Notes under the pieces: generated by a model
The model's input: only the letters and a program-made list of their open reading frames with translations
Database searches by the model: none
Told to the model about the DNA's origin: nothing
Source of the DNA: Polynucleobacter sp. KF022
GTDB taxonomy: Bacteria; Pseudomonadota; Gammaproteobacteria; Burkholderiales; Burkholderiaceae
Direction: 5' to 3'
Assembly: GCF_027924105.1 (NCBI RefSeq)
Contig: NZ_AP026972.1
Location: forward strand, 1,612,001-1,676,000
DNA: 64,000 bases
Made by a program: the position numbers and the translations under genes
Part shown: positions 16,797-24,981 of the stretch, in pieces
How positions within the stretch are numbered: position 1 is the stretch's first letter
Layout: each line of letters starts with the position of its first letter

Positions 16797-17693
16797 TTAT
16801 CCCTGAGTTAACCTAGTAAGGGCTTCACGATACTTTTGAGCCGTCTTTTCAATCACATCAGCCGGCAACTGCGGTGCAGGGGCTGTTTTGGGCCATAACT
16901 TGCCATCCACCATCGCTGTTTCAAGCCAATCACGGACAAACTGTTTGTCATAAGAAGGTGGATTGGAGCCCACATAGTAGGTCTCAGCAGGCCAGAAACG
17001 GGAAGAGTCGGCCGTCAGGATCTCATCCATCAATACCAATTGATTATTGGCATCTAAGCCAAACTCAAACTTAGTATCCGCAATGATGATGCCGCGAGTG
17101 GCTGCAAATTCGGAAGCTTCTTTATATAGACGAATACTGACTTCACGAATTTGATTAGCTAACTTTTCACCAATCAGCTCAACCACTTTTTCAAATGAAA
17201 TATTTTCATCGTGTTGACCAAATTCAGCCTTAGCTGCTGGAGTGAAAATAGGCTCGGGTAATTTCTGAGCGTTTTCCAAACCAGCTGGCAATGCAATTCC
17301 ACATACCTTGCCAGTTTCTTTGTAATCCTTCCAGCCGCTGCCAGCTAAATAACCACGCACTACCGCCTCAACCAAAATAGGCTTCAAGCGTTTAGCCACA
17401 ACAGCGCGACCCTTAACTTGATCTACCTCATTTGCTGCCACAACAGTCGCCGGATCAATTCCAGTCAAGTGATTGGGGATAACGGAAGCTAATTTATCAA
17501 ACCAAAAATTAGCCATTTGATTGAGAACCACACCCTTTTCAGGGATGGGCTCGCCCATGACCACATCAAATGCGGAGAGGCGGTCAGTCGTAATCATTAA
17601 TAGCTTGTCATTGTCTAGCGCATAGACATCGCGCACCTTGCCTTTAGAAAGCAAGGGCAATGACTTAATGGAGGTTGCGTACAAGGCGTCCAT
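16797..17693 (-). CDS. purC: SAICAR synthase (phosphoribosylaminoimidazole-succinocarboxamide synthase)
   Basis: 298 residues, the longer PurC type, with SKGKVRDVYALDNDKLLMITTDRLSAFDVVMGEPIPEKG at the N-terminus, VEAVVRGYLAGSGWKDY and the late motif DTKFEFGLD...LMDEILTADSSRFWP. It ligates aspartate to CAIR with ATP. It starts 7 bases after the fba stop, joining the purine genes to the glycolytic block upstream. Confidence 0.97.
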   Translation of the reverse strand: MDALYATSIKSLPLLSKGKVRDVYALDNDKLLMITTDRLSAFDVVMGEPIPEKGVVLNQMANFWFDKLASVIPNHLTGIDPATVVAANEVDQVKGRAVVAKRLKPILVEAVVRGYLAGSGWKDYKETGKVCGIALPAGLENAQKLPEPIFTPAAKAEFGQHDENISFEKVVELIGEKLANQIREVSIRLYKEASEFAATRGIIIADTKFEFGLDANNQLVLMDEILTADSSRFWPAETYYVGSNPPSYDKQFVRDWLETAMVDGKLWPKTAPAPQLPADVIEKTAQKYREALTRLTQG

Positions 17694-17700
17694 GTTTAAA

Positions 17701-18765
17701 TCACTTCACAATTTGAGTTAATTTGCCGCTCTTGTAAAGCTCGGCCATCTTCTCTAAAGAAATCGGTTTAATTTTGGATGCTTGACCAGCAGAACCAAAA
17801 GCTTGGAAACGAGCGATACACACTTTTTTAGCAGCTTCACGAGCTGGCTTCAAATAATCACGTGGATCAAACTTAGATGGGTTCTCGATAAAGTAACGAC
17901 GAATTGCGCCAGTCATTGCCAGACGAATATCCGTGTCAATATTGATCTTACGAACACCATTCTTAATGCCCTCCTGAATTTCTTCAACAGGAACGCCATA
18001 AGTCTCTTTCATATCTCCGCCGAACTCACGAATCTCAGCAAGTAACTCTTGTGGAACGCTAGAAGAGCCATGCATCACTAAATGAGTATTCGGAATGCGT
18101 GCATGAATTTCTTTGATACGATCAATTGCCAAAATATCACCCGTAGGTTTCTTGCTGAACTTGTAGGCGCCATGGCTTGTGCCAATCGCAATAGCCAAAG
18201 CATCGCACTGAGTAGCCTTAACAAAATCAGCGGCTTGCTCAACATCAGTCAGCAACTGTTCACGAGTCATTTTGCCGTCAGCGCCATGACCATCTTCTTT
18301 GTCACCTTGCATAGTTTCTAGTGAGCCCAATACGCCCAATTCCGCCTCAACCGTAACCCCAATGGAATGAGAAAACTTCACCACCTCTTTAGAGACATCT
18401 ACGTTGTATTCATAGCTAGCAACTGTTTTGCCGTCAGCTTCTAATGAACCATCCATCATCACGCTCGTAAAGCCACTCTTAATTGCTGCCATACAAACCG
18501 CAGGGCTTTGACCGTGGTCTTGATGCATCACCACTGGAATATGTGGGTAAGCTTCAACCGCAGCAGAAATCAGGTGACGCAAGAATGCTTCGCCAGCATA
18601 TTTGCGAGCACCTGCAGAGGCTTGCATGATTACTGGAGAGTCAGCTTCATTCGCTGCCTCCATAATTGCCGTCACTTGCTCCAAGTTATTGACGTTAAAT
18701 GCTGGTAGGCCGTAACCATTTTCAGCAGCATGATCCAAGAGTTGTCTTAAAGATACTAAAGCCAT
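17701..18765 (-). CDS. fba: Class II fructose-1,6-bisphosphate aldolase
   Basis: 354 residues, zinc-dependent class II aldolase of the type also found in Calvin-cycle operons. Zn-binding histidines are visible in PVVMHQDHGQSP and in NTHLVMHGSSSVP, with the active-site Asp in the former segment, and TDIRLAMTGAIRRYF near the end. It interconverts fructose-1,6-bisphosphate with DHAP and glyceraldehyde-3-phosphate. It lies 60 bases after pyk and 7 bases before purC. Confidence 0.96.
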   Translation of the reverse strand: MALVSLRQLLDHAAENGYGLPAFNVNNLEQVTAIMEAANEADSPVIMQASAGARKYAGEAFLRHLISAAVEAYPHIPVVMHQDHGQSPAVCMAAIKSGFTSVMMDGSLEADGKTVASYEYNVDVSKEVVKFSHSIGVTVEAELGVLGSLETMQGDKEDGHGADGKMTREQLLTDVEQAADFVKATQCDALAIAIGTSHGAYKFSKKPTGDILAIDRIKEIHARIPNTHLVMHGSSSVPQELLAEIREFGGDMKETYGVPVEEIQEGIKNGVRKINIDTDIRLAMTGAIRRYFIENPSKFDPRDYLKPAREAAKKVCIARFQAFGSAGQASKIKPISLEKMAELYKSGKLTQIVK

Positions 18766-18825
18766 GATGTTCTCTTAATAAATAGTAATAAGGTTTGTAA
18801 AAAATTAGATAGTTAGAGATGCAAA

Positions 18826-20262
18826 CTACTTCACATGAATAATCTTGAGGGTATTGGTGCCACCAGGCTCACCCATCGGTTCGCCAGAAGTCAGTACAAC
18901 GGTATCGCCTTTTTTGACCGCACCCACCTTTTTCAAACATGCTTCCACTTCCTGTAACGCAGTGTCACGATCCTTGGTGTAGTCCAAGCCAATTGGAGTG
19001 ACATTGCGATAAGTACTCAGCGCCCGCTGTGTAGCGATCTTAGATGTCAATGCAAAGATAGGGACATGAATATTATGTCGACTCATCCAAATTGCTGTTG
19101 AGCCTGAGTCTGTTAAGGCTGCAATCGCATTAGCATTTAAATGATGTGCTGTGAAAAGAGCTCCAAGGGCAATCGTTTGATCAATACGAGTAAAAGTTTG
19201 ATCTAGGAAATCGGTATCAAGCTTCACTCGATCTGATTTTTCAGCCTCAACACAAATCTCTGCCATTGCTTTGATAGTTTGCACAGGGTACATACCTGCA
19301 GCAGATTCGGCAGAGAGCATCACCGCATCAGTACCATCCAATACCGCGTTAGCAACGTCGCTCACTTCTGCGCGCGTTGGAACTGGAGCATTGATCATAG
19401 ACTCCATCATTTGCGTAGCAGTAATGGTAAATTTATCGGCTTCACGCGCCCATGCAATCATGCGTTTTTGCAACGCAGGTACAGCAGCATTACCCACCTC
19501 AATCGCTAGATCACCACGGGCAACCATGATTCCGTCGCTCTCAGCAATAATGCTTTTCAGCGCAGCTGGCTCAATGGCTTCTGCACGCTCTACTTTAGCA
19601 ATTGTTCTCACCTTACCTACGCCATACTTGGCGCTAGCAGCATCCGCCAACTTGCGCGCGTAAGCCATGTCGGCACCATCTTTTGGAAAGCTAATTGCCA
19701 AGAAATCCACGCCCATCGCAATCGCTGCATCTAAATCAGCAATATCTTTTTCAGTTAAAGCAGGAGCAGTTAAACCGCCGCCGGCGCGATTAATGCCCTT
19801 GTTATTAGAAAGTGGTCCACCTTGCTCAACAACGGTAAAAATCTCTCCGCCTTTAACACTCTCAACGGTAAGAACAACTAAGCCGTCATTCAACAAAAGG
19901 CGATCGCCCGGCTTGACATCGCCCGGCAACTCTTTGTAATCAAGGCCTACTTTGGTTTGATCACCAAGCTCACAAGCTACATCGAGAGTAAATTTATCAC
20001 CCTCCTTGAGCAAAATTTTATTTTCCGAAAATTTACCAACGCGAATTTTAGGCCCTTGCAAGTCAGCCATGATGCCCACTTCTTTTCCTGCCTCAGCAGA
20101 GATGGTGCGTACCAAATCATGTCGCGCTTTATGGTCGGCCACAGTGCCGTGAGAGAAATTCATCCGCACCACATCGACGCCAGCACGGATCATGTCACGC
20201 AATACTTCGGGCTTTTCAGAAGCGGGCCCCAGGGTTGCAATGATCTTTGTTGCTCTCAACAT
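18826..20262 (-). CDS. pyk: Pyruvate kinase
   Basis: 478 residues. TKIIATLGPASEKPEVLRDMIRAGVDVVRMNFSHG marks the N-terminal barrel strand, IAKVERAEAI has the active-site Lys and Glu, GIMVARGDLAIEVG follows, and ITATQMMESMINAPVPTRAEVSDVANAVLDGTDAVMLSAESAAG is the substrate/metal region. It converts PEP and ADP to pyruvate and ATP. It begins 2 bases after the pgk stop, so these two ATP-yielding glycolytic genes are tightly coupled. Confidence 0.97.
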   Translation of the reverse strand: MLRATKIIATLGPASEKPEVLRDMIRAGVDVVRMNFSHGTVADHKARHDLVRTISAEAGKEVGIMADLQGPKIRVGKFSENKILLKEGDKFTLDVACELGDQTKVGLDYKELPGDVKPGDRLLLNDGLVVLTVESVKGGEIFTVVEQGGPLSNNKGINRAGGGLTAPALTEKDIADLDAAIAMGVDFLAISFPKDGADMAYARKLADAASAKYGVGKVRTIAKVERAEAIEPAALKSIIAESDGIMVARGDLAIEVGNAAVPALQKRMIAWAREADKFTITATQMMESMINAPVPTRAEVSDVANAVLDGTDAVMLSAESAAGMYPVQTIKAMAEICVEAEKSDRVKLDTDFLDQTFTRIDQTIALGALFTAHHLNANAIAALTDSGSTAIWMSRHNIHVPIFALTSKIATQRALSTYRNVTPIGLDYTKDRDTALQEVEACLKKVGAVKKGDTVVLTSGEPMGEPGGTNTLKIIHVK

Positions 20263-20264
20263 AT

Positions 20265-21515
20265 TTAGTCTTTCGCTCTTTCAGCAAGTACTGCAAAGGC
20301 TGGCAAGGTTTTGCCTTCAAGGAACTCCAAGAAGGCGCCGCCGCCAGTAGAGATGTAATCTACTTGGTTCTCAATTCCGTACTTCGCGATAGCTGCCAAA
20401 GTATCGCCACCGCCAGCAATAGAGAAAGCCGGTGAGTGTGCAATTGCCGCAGCTAACATTTTGGTGCCACCACCAAACTGATCAATTTCAAATACGCCCA
20501 AAGGACCATTCCACACGATCGTGCCAGCATGAGCAAGCATGATTGATAAACGCGCTGCAGTTTTTGGACCAATATCCAAAATCATGTCGTCTTCTGCCAC
20601 TTGATCTGCAGGTACCCGGTTTGCACGAGCCAGTGGAGACAATTCGTTTGCTACAACCACATCTTCCGGGATAGGTACATGGGCGCCACGCTTTTCCATG
20701 AGCTCCATAATTTCTCTAGCTTCATCAACTAAATCAGGTTCAGCAAGTGACTTGCCGATAGGTAAGCCCTTAGCTAACATAAAGGTATTGGCGATACCGC
20801 CCCCAACAATCAACTCATCCACCTTTTCTGACAAGGCCTTAAGGATGGTGAGCTTAGAGGAAACTTTAGAGCCTGCTACGATGGCTACCAAAGGACGCTT
20901 TGGACTTGCCAATGCACGACTTAGTGCATCTAACTCAGCAGCCATTAAAGGACCAGCACAAGCTATTGGAGCAAACTTCGCCACACCATGAGTAGTTGCT
21001 TCAGCGCGATGCGCAGTTCCAAATGCATCGTTGACATAGACATCACACAATGCAGCAATCTTTTTTGCTAGCTCGTCGTTGTTCTTTTTTTCACCAACAT
21101 TGAGACGACAGTTTTCCAACAATACTAGTTCGCCTGGACTTACTTCAAAACCGCCGTTGACCCAGTCACTGATTAAAGGAACTTTACGATTCAACAAGCT
21201 CGCAATACGGTCAGCAACCGGAGCCAAACTATCTTCAGGTTTAAATTCGCCTTCAGTTGGGCGGCCCAAATGTGAAGTCACCATTACCGCTGCCCCAGCG
21301 TCCAAGCACATCTGTACCGCCGGCATTGATGCCCGAATACGAGTATCTTCAGTAATATTTCCAGCCTCGTCCTGAGGAACATTCAGATCGGCACGGATAA
21401 GAACCCGCTTACCCTTTAATTGACCTGATTGGGCTAATTCGCTTAAACGCTTAACTTTAAATAAGGATTCCGGCATGAGTTTGGGTAAATTTGGTGGTTT
21501 ATGGGAATATCCCAT
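20265..21515 (-). CDS. pgk: Phosphoglycerate kinase
   Basis: 416 residues. GKRVLIRADLNVPQDEAGNITEDTRIRASMP, SHLGRPTEG and the late GGGDTLAAIAKYG...STGGGAFLEFLEGKTLP are the family signatures. The ATG at 21515 has GGAG at good spacing; a second ATG 39 bases in (MPESLFKV) would match the usual length but has no clear RBS. It is the first gene of the minus-strand block pgk-pyk-fba-purC-purE-purK-tsaC. The 169 bases up to the divergent ilvE gene must hold both promoters. Confidence 0.96.
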   Translation of the reverse strand: MGYSHKPPNLPKLMPESLFKVKRLSELAQSGQLKGKRVLIRADLNVPQDEAGNITEDTRIRASMPAVQMCLDAGAAVMVTSHLGRPTEGEFKPEDSLAPVADRIASLLNRKVPLISDWVNGGFEVSPGELVLLENCRLNVGEKKNNDELAKKIAALCDVYVNDAFGTAHRAEATTHGVAKFAPIACAGPLMAAELDALSRALASPKRPLVAIVAGSKVSSKLTILKALSEKVDELIVGGGIANTFMLAKGLPIGKSLAEPDLVDEAREIMELMEKRGAHVPIPEDVVVANELSPLARANRVPADQVAEDDMILDIGPKTAARLSIMLAHAGTIVWNGPLGVFEIDQFGGGTKMLAAAIAHSPAFSIAGGGDTLAAIAKYGIENQVDYISTGGGAFLEFLEGKTLPAFAVLAERAKD

Positions 21516-21684
21516 TCTAAAGGCTCCGACCCATTTACCCTAAGGATCCAAGCCGACAGACTGCCCTGCCTGCTCTACAATAAGGACTTAAATGCATTCT
21601 GGGCTGAAAGACCAATATCTACCGGTCTGATGCCTTACTAAAACCGCTTTTATAGATACTTAATAGACACAAAAGGTAAAGAAA

Positions 21685-22608
21685 ATGTCGATGTCCGACC
21701 GCGATGGCTTTATTTGGACTGATGGGAAGCTAATTCCTTGGCGTGAGGCCAATGTTCACGTGTTAACACACAGCCTACACTACGGCATGGGCGTATTTGA
21801 GGGCATCCGAGCCTACAAAACCCCCCAGGGAACAGCCATTTTCCGACTTCCAGAGCACGTAAAACGCCTGTTTAACGGAACTAAGATCTTCCAAATGAAC
21901 ATGCCTTACAGCCCCGAAGAGGTCACCAAGGGCATTATTGATACGGTAAATTCCAACAAGCTAGAAGCCTGCTATATCCGCCCAATCATCTTTATTGGTT
22001 CCCAAAAGTTGGGAATATCCCCAAAAGGGAACAGTATTCATACCTCAATTGCTGCCTGGGAATGGGGCGCCTACCTGGGTGAAGATGGCCTAAATAAGGG
22101 TATTCGGGTGAAAACCTCCTCTTTTACCCGCCACTTTGTGAATTCTTCCCTGGTGCGCGCTAAAGCTTCTGGCTACTACATCAACTCTATCCTGGCCAAT
22201 CAAGAAGTGACCGCCAATGGATACGACGAGGCCTTATTGCTCGATACCGAAGGTTACGTTTCTGAAGGCTCCGGGGAAAACCTCTTTATGGTTCGCAATG
22301 GCATTGTGTACACCCCTGACTTAGCGTCTTGCTTGGATGGCATCACACGTGATTCCATTATTCAGATCGTTAAAGACCTTGGTTATGAAGTGCGTGAGAA
22401 ACGCATTACTCGTGATGAAGTCTATTCTGCTGACGAAGCATTCTTTACCGGCACCGCTGCTGAAGTGACTCCGATTCGTGAATTGGATGACCGTACGATT
22501 GGTGATGGAAAGCGTGGTCCGATCACTGAAAAAATTCAGAAGACGTATTTCGATGCGGTGTATGGCAGAAACGATAAATACAAATCTTGGCTTACTTACG
22601 TTAAGTAA
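21685..22608 (+). CDS. ilvE: Branched-chain amino acid aminotransferase
   Basis: 307 residues of the fold-type IV PLP enzymes. The PLP Lys160 lies in SSLVRAKASGYYINSILANQEV, followed by GYDEALLLDTEGYVSEGSGENLFMVRNG and FFTGTAAEVTPIRELD. It transfers amino groups between 2-oxoglutarate/glutamate and the Leu, Ile and Val keto acids. An in-frame ATG two codons in (21691) is an alternative start. A zf-CHCC gene follows after 14 bases. Confidence 0.96.
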   Translation: MSMSDRDGFIWTDGKLIPWREANVHVLTHSLHYGMGVFEGIRAYKTPQGTAIFRLPEHVKRLFNGTKIFQMNMPYSPEEVTKGIIDTVNSNKLEACYIRPIIFIGSQKLGISPKGNSIHTSIAAWEWGAYLGEDGLNKGIRVKTSSFTRHFVNSSLVRAKASGYYINSILANQEVTANGYDEALLLDTEGYVSEGSGENLFMVRNGIVYTPDLASCLDGITRDSIIQIVKDLGYEVREKRITRDEVYSADEAFFTGTAAEVTPIRELDDRTIGDGKRGPITEKIQKTYFDAVYGRNDKYKSWLTYVK

Positions 22609-22622
22609 TTAAGGAATAGCAC

Positions 22623-22811
22623 ATGACTCAAGCTCAAGTTGTAATGGTGGACGGCAAGGATTTGCCATTGCATTGCCCTACCAATAAAACACCAGCCTGG
22701 AACTCGCATCCACGCGTTTTCCTAGATATCACTAAAACCGGTGAAGCGAAGTGTCCTTATTGCGGCGCAGAGTACAAGCTCATTCCCGGCACTGAGCCAC
22801 ACGGTCACTAA
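22623..22811 (+). CDS. Small zinc-finger (zf-CHCC) protein
   Basis: 62 residues. A Cys (LHCP), a His (SHPRVFLDI) and CPYCGAEYKL make the Cys-His-Cys-Cys set of the zf-CHCC family, related to the zinc domain at the end of the NuoS6/NDUFS6 complex I subunit. In betaproteobacteria this small gene commonly follows ilvE; its role is not established. It probably shares the ilvE transcript. Confidence 0.8.
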   Translation: MTQAQVVMVDGKDLPLHCPTNKTPAWNSHPRVFLDITKTGEAKCPYCGAEYKLIPGTEPHGH

Positions 22812-22817
22812 GCCTTA

Positions 22818-22842
22818 TCAGCGCCTCCTGGTGAGGCGCTGA
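22818..22842 (+). repeat. Perfect 10-bp stem hairpin between zf-CHCC gene and waaF
   Basis: TCAGCGCCTC (22818-22827) and GAGGCGCTGA (22833-22842) around a 5-base loop. No T run follows, so it is not a standard terminator. It lies 15 bases before the waaF ATG and could stabilise the 3' end of the ilvE message or attenuate readthrough. Confidence 0.5.
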
Positions 22843-22857
22843 GTCGGGATACATTAC

Positions 22858-23898
22858 ATGCACGGTATTCTGATCATCGCCCCCAACTGGATTGGGGATG
22901 CAGTAATGACGCAACCTTTATTAGCATCCCTCAAAGCGCAATACCCAGATTCAAATATTGATGTACTTGCCAGCACTTGGGTTGCACCAATCTATCGAGC
23001 CTGCTCTGAAGTGCATGAAGTAATCGAGGCAAAATTTGAACACAAACAATTGCAATGGGGCTTGCGTAAAGAATTAGCAAAGAAGCTCGCAATAAAAAAA
23101 TATCAGGCATGTTTTGTGTTGCCTAATAGTTTTAAATCAGCACTAATTCCCTGGCTTGCTAATATTCCTTTCCGTGTTGGCTATCGTGGTGAGTTTCGCT
23201 TTGGGTTGATTAACGTAGCGCTAAATAATCCAAGCAAAATTAATCGCCCACCAATGGTCGATCACTACCTCCAGTTAAGTCAACTTTTAAATGGTGGGCA
23301 AGCTTCACTGACGACCAGCAATCTGACGCCAAAGTTAAATGTATCTGCAGCGGCTAATCATTCCGTAAAAGCCAAGTTACAAAGTGTGCAAATTGATGAG
23401 GCACATATCTATGCAATTTGCCCTGGCGCTGAATATGGCCCAACTAAACGTTGGCCAACTAGTCACTTTGCGCAATTGGCTGAAAGCTTAATTACCGGCA
23501 ATCCAAACAATCAGGTTGTCCTTTTAGGTAGCAAAGGCGATCATCCCCTTGCCCAAGAAATCCATACCCTAGCAAAGCAAGATCCCCATATTCACAACTG
23601 GTGTGGCAACACCTCCCTGGATGAAGCTATTGCCTTGCTTGACATGAGTAAAGCCGTTATCAGCAATGATTCGGGCTTAATGCATATTGCGGCAGCACTC
23701 AAAACTCCGCAGATCGCTATTTTTGGATCCAGCGATCCAGCTCATACGCCACCACTATCGGACAAAGCCAAGGTCATTTGGCTAAACCTAGCCTGCAGCC
23801 CATGCCATAAGAGGGAATGCCCCCTAGGTCATCTCAAGTGCTTAAATGACATTTTGCCGGCCCAGGTATTCGCTACACTGAATACACTCCAGTCATAA
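22858..23898 (+). CDS. waaF: Lipopolysaccharide heptosyltransferase II
   Basis: 346 residues of the GT9 family. ILIIAPNWIGDAVMTQPLLASLKAQYP is the N-terminal signature; ICPGAEYGPTKRWPTSHFAQLAE and ISNDSGLMHIAAALKTPQIAIFGSSDPAHTPP form the ADP-heptose binding half; SPCHKRECPLGHLKCL is the usual Cys-rich C-terminal segment. It adds the second heptose to the inner LPS core at the cytoplasmic face. gmhB (59724-60290), in the same window, acts in making ADP-heptose. Confidence 0.94.
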   Translation: MHGILIIAPNWIGDAVMTQPLLASLKAQYPDSNIDVLASTWVAPIYRACSEVHEVIEAKFEHKQLQWGLRKELAKKLAIKKYQACFVLPNSFKSALIPWLANIPFRVGYRGEFRFGLINVALNNPSKINRPPMVDHYLQLSQLLNGGQASLTTSNLTPKLNVSAAANHSVKAKLQSVQIDEAHIYAICPGAEYGPTKRWPTSHFAQLAESLITGNPNNQVVLLGSKGDHPLAQEIHTLAKQDPHIHNWCGNTSLDEAIALLDMSKAVISNDSGLMHIAAALKTPQIAIFGSSDPAHTPPLSDKAKVIWLNLACSPCHKRECPLGHLKCLNDILPAQVFATLNTLQS

Positions 23899-23915
23899 CC
23901 CAGGAAAAGTAAGCC

Positions 23916-24350
23916 ATGCCTAAACTTGCCAGACTCTTTCAAAATGCAGATGACGTAGTAGAGGCATGGCGAGATGCGTTGAGTCATCGCGATGTTCAAA
24001 GTGCTTTAGATATTTGGCTAGATGATGATTCCATTACCTGCGTTCTCCCTGAGGGACATCGCCTAAGCGGCCATGCAGAAATTCGTGAAGGTCTGGAGCG
24101 ACTGCTTTCAAAACAACCGCTATTCCTAGAGCCGATTGCATGTATTAGTCACTCCGTACTTGGTGCCGCTGTATATGACACCACTGAAGCGGTTCATTTG
24201 CGTGCAGACCAAGTTGAAGCAGAGTTTTTTCTCAACATCACACTTGTGCTATTACAAGATAGTCAGGGTTGGCGTATTGCGCACTTACACGCAAGCCACT
24301 CTACTGAAAATACCTTCGACGCACCATCAACCCCACACGGTTTGCATTAA
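23916..24350 (+). CDS. NTF2-like (SnoaL/DUF4440-type) protein
   Basis: 144 residues with the cone-shaped NTF2-like pattern: an N-terminal helix (DDVVEAWRDALSHRDVQSALDIWLDDDSITCVLPEGHRLSGHAEIREGLERLL) followed by strands ending GWRIAHLHASHS. Such proteins are small enzymes or ligand-binding domains, and no specific activity can be read. It lies 17 bases after waaF with AGGAAAAG ahead of the ATG, and 4 bases before the next gene. Confidence 0.75.
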   Translation: MPKLARLFQNADDVVEAWRDALSHRDVQSALDIWLDDDSITCVLPEGHRLSGHAEIREGLERLLSKQPLFLEPIACISHSVLGAAVYDTTEAVHLRADQVEAEFFLNITLVLLQDSQGWRIAHLHASHSTENTFDAPSTPHGLH

Positions 24351-24354
24351 ATCT

Positions 24355-24981
24355 ATGGATGATCAAGTACTTCGGTCACTAATGAAGTGGCCTAATGTGC
24401 CTGATTGCTTTGGTTGGCTTGCCCTAGATCGTCGTGGCCAATGGCGGATGCGAGATGAATTTACCCAGCAAAATCAGCTTCCAGGGCAAGTTATTCAACA
24501 TGCTGCACTAAATGATTTTATTGCGCGTAACTATGCATGCGATGAGCTTGGCAGATACTTTTTTCAGAATGGCCCTCAACGTGTTTTTATTACCCTAACT
24601 GCCACTCCTTGGATTGTGCGCATCATTCCAAATGAACACGGTCTTGCATTACTCACCCAATGCAATAGCGCAATCACCCCTGATTCAGCCTTAAGTGACG
24701 AAAACGGAAATATTTATATTGTTGGGAAAGTAGATCAAACGATTTACGACAGCAGCAATAATGGGGGAGGTGCTAAACCCTTTTTAAAAAAAGAATCTCA
24801 GACTATTGCTCTTTTACACGATCACGATCTAGATCATTTTTCTGAACTGGCTAAGCTGCGTGAAGAAGCTTGTAGCTTTGGAGGCTCTTGGTCTTGGTAC
24901 GAAAAGCAATTACCCTTAGACCCCATAAATTCGCAAGAATTAGCCGCGCGCTTTCATTACCAAAACTCGCCGCAACCTTAA
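24355..24981 (+). CDS. Conserved protein of unknown function (DUF2944-like)
   Basis: 208 residues starting MDDQVLRSLMKWPNVPDCFGWLALDRRGQWRMRDEF. I recall this N-terminus from a family restricted mainly to Burkholderiales, Pfam label probably DUF2944, not certain. It has no signal peptide or membrane span. The start is set by the ATG 4 bases after the NTF2-like gene; the same frame stays open upstream to 24136, but that part overlaps the NTF2-like gene and is not coding. Its stop overlaps the stop of the convergent M48 protease by 4 bases. Confidence 0.7.
   Translation: MDDQVLRSLMKWPNVPDCFGWLALDRRGQWRMRDEFTQQNQLPGQVIQHAALNDFIARNYACDELGRYFFQNGPQRVFITLTATPWIVRIIPNEHGLALLTQCNSAITPDSALSDENGNIYIVGKVDQTIYDSSNNGGGAKPFLKKESQTIALLHDHDLDHFSELAKLREEACSFGGSWSWYEKQLPLDPINSQELAARFHYQNSPQP

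Noticed and set aside
24136..24354. In-frame extension upstream of the DUF2944-like gene
   Set aside because: It overlaps the NTF2-like gene in another frame. The ATG at 24355, 4 bases after that gene's stop, gives the family's normal N-terminus.
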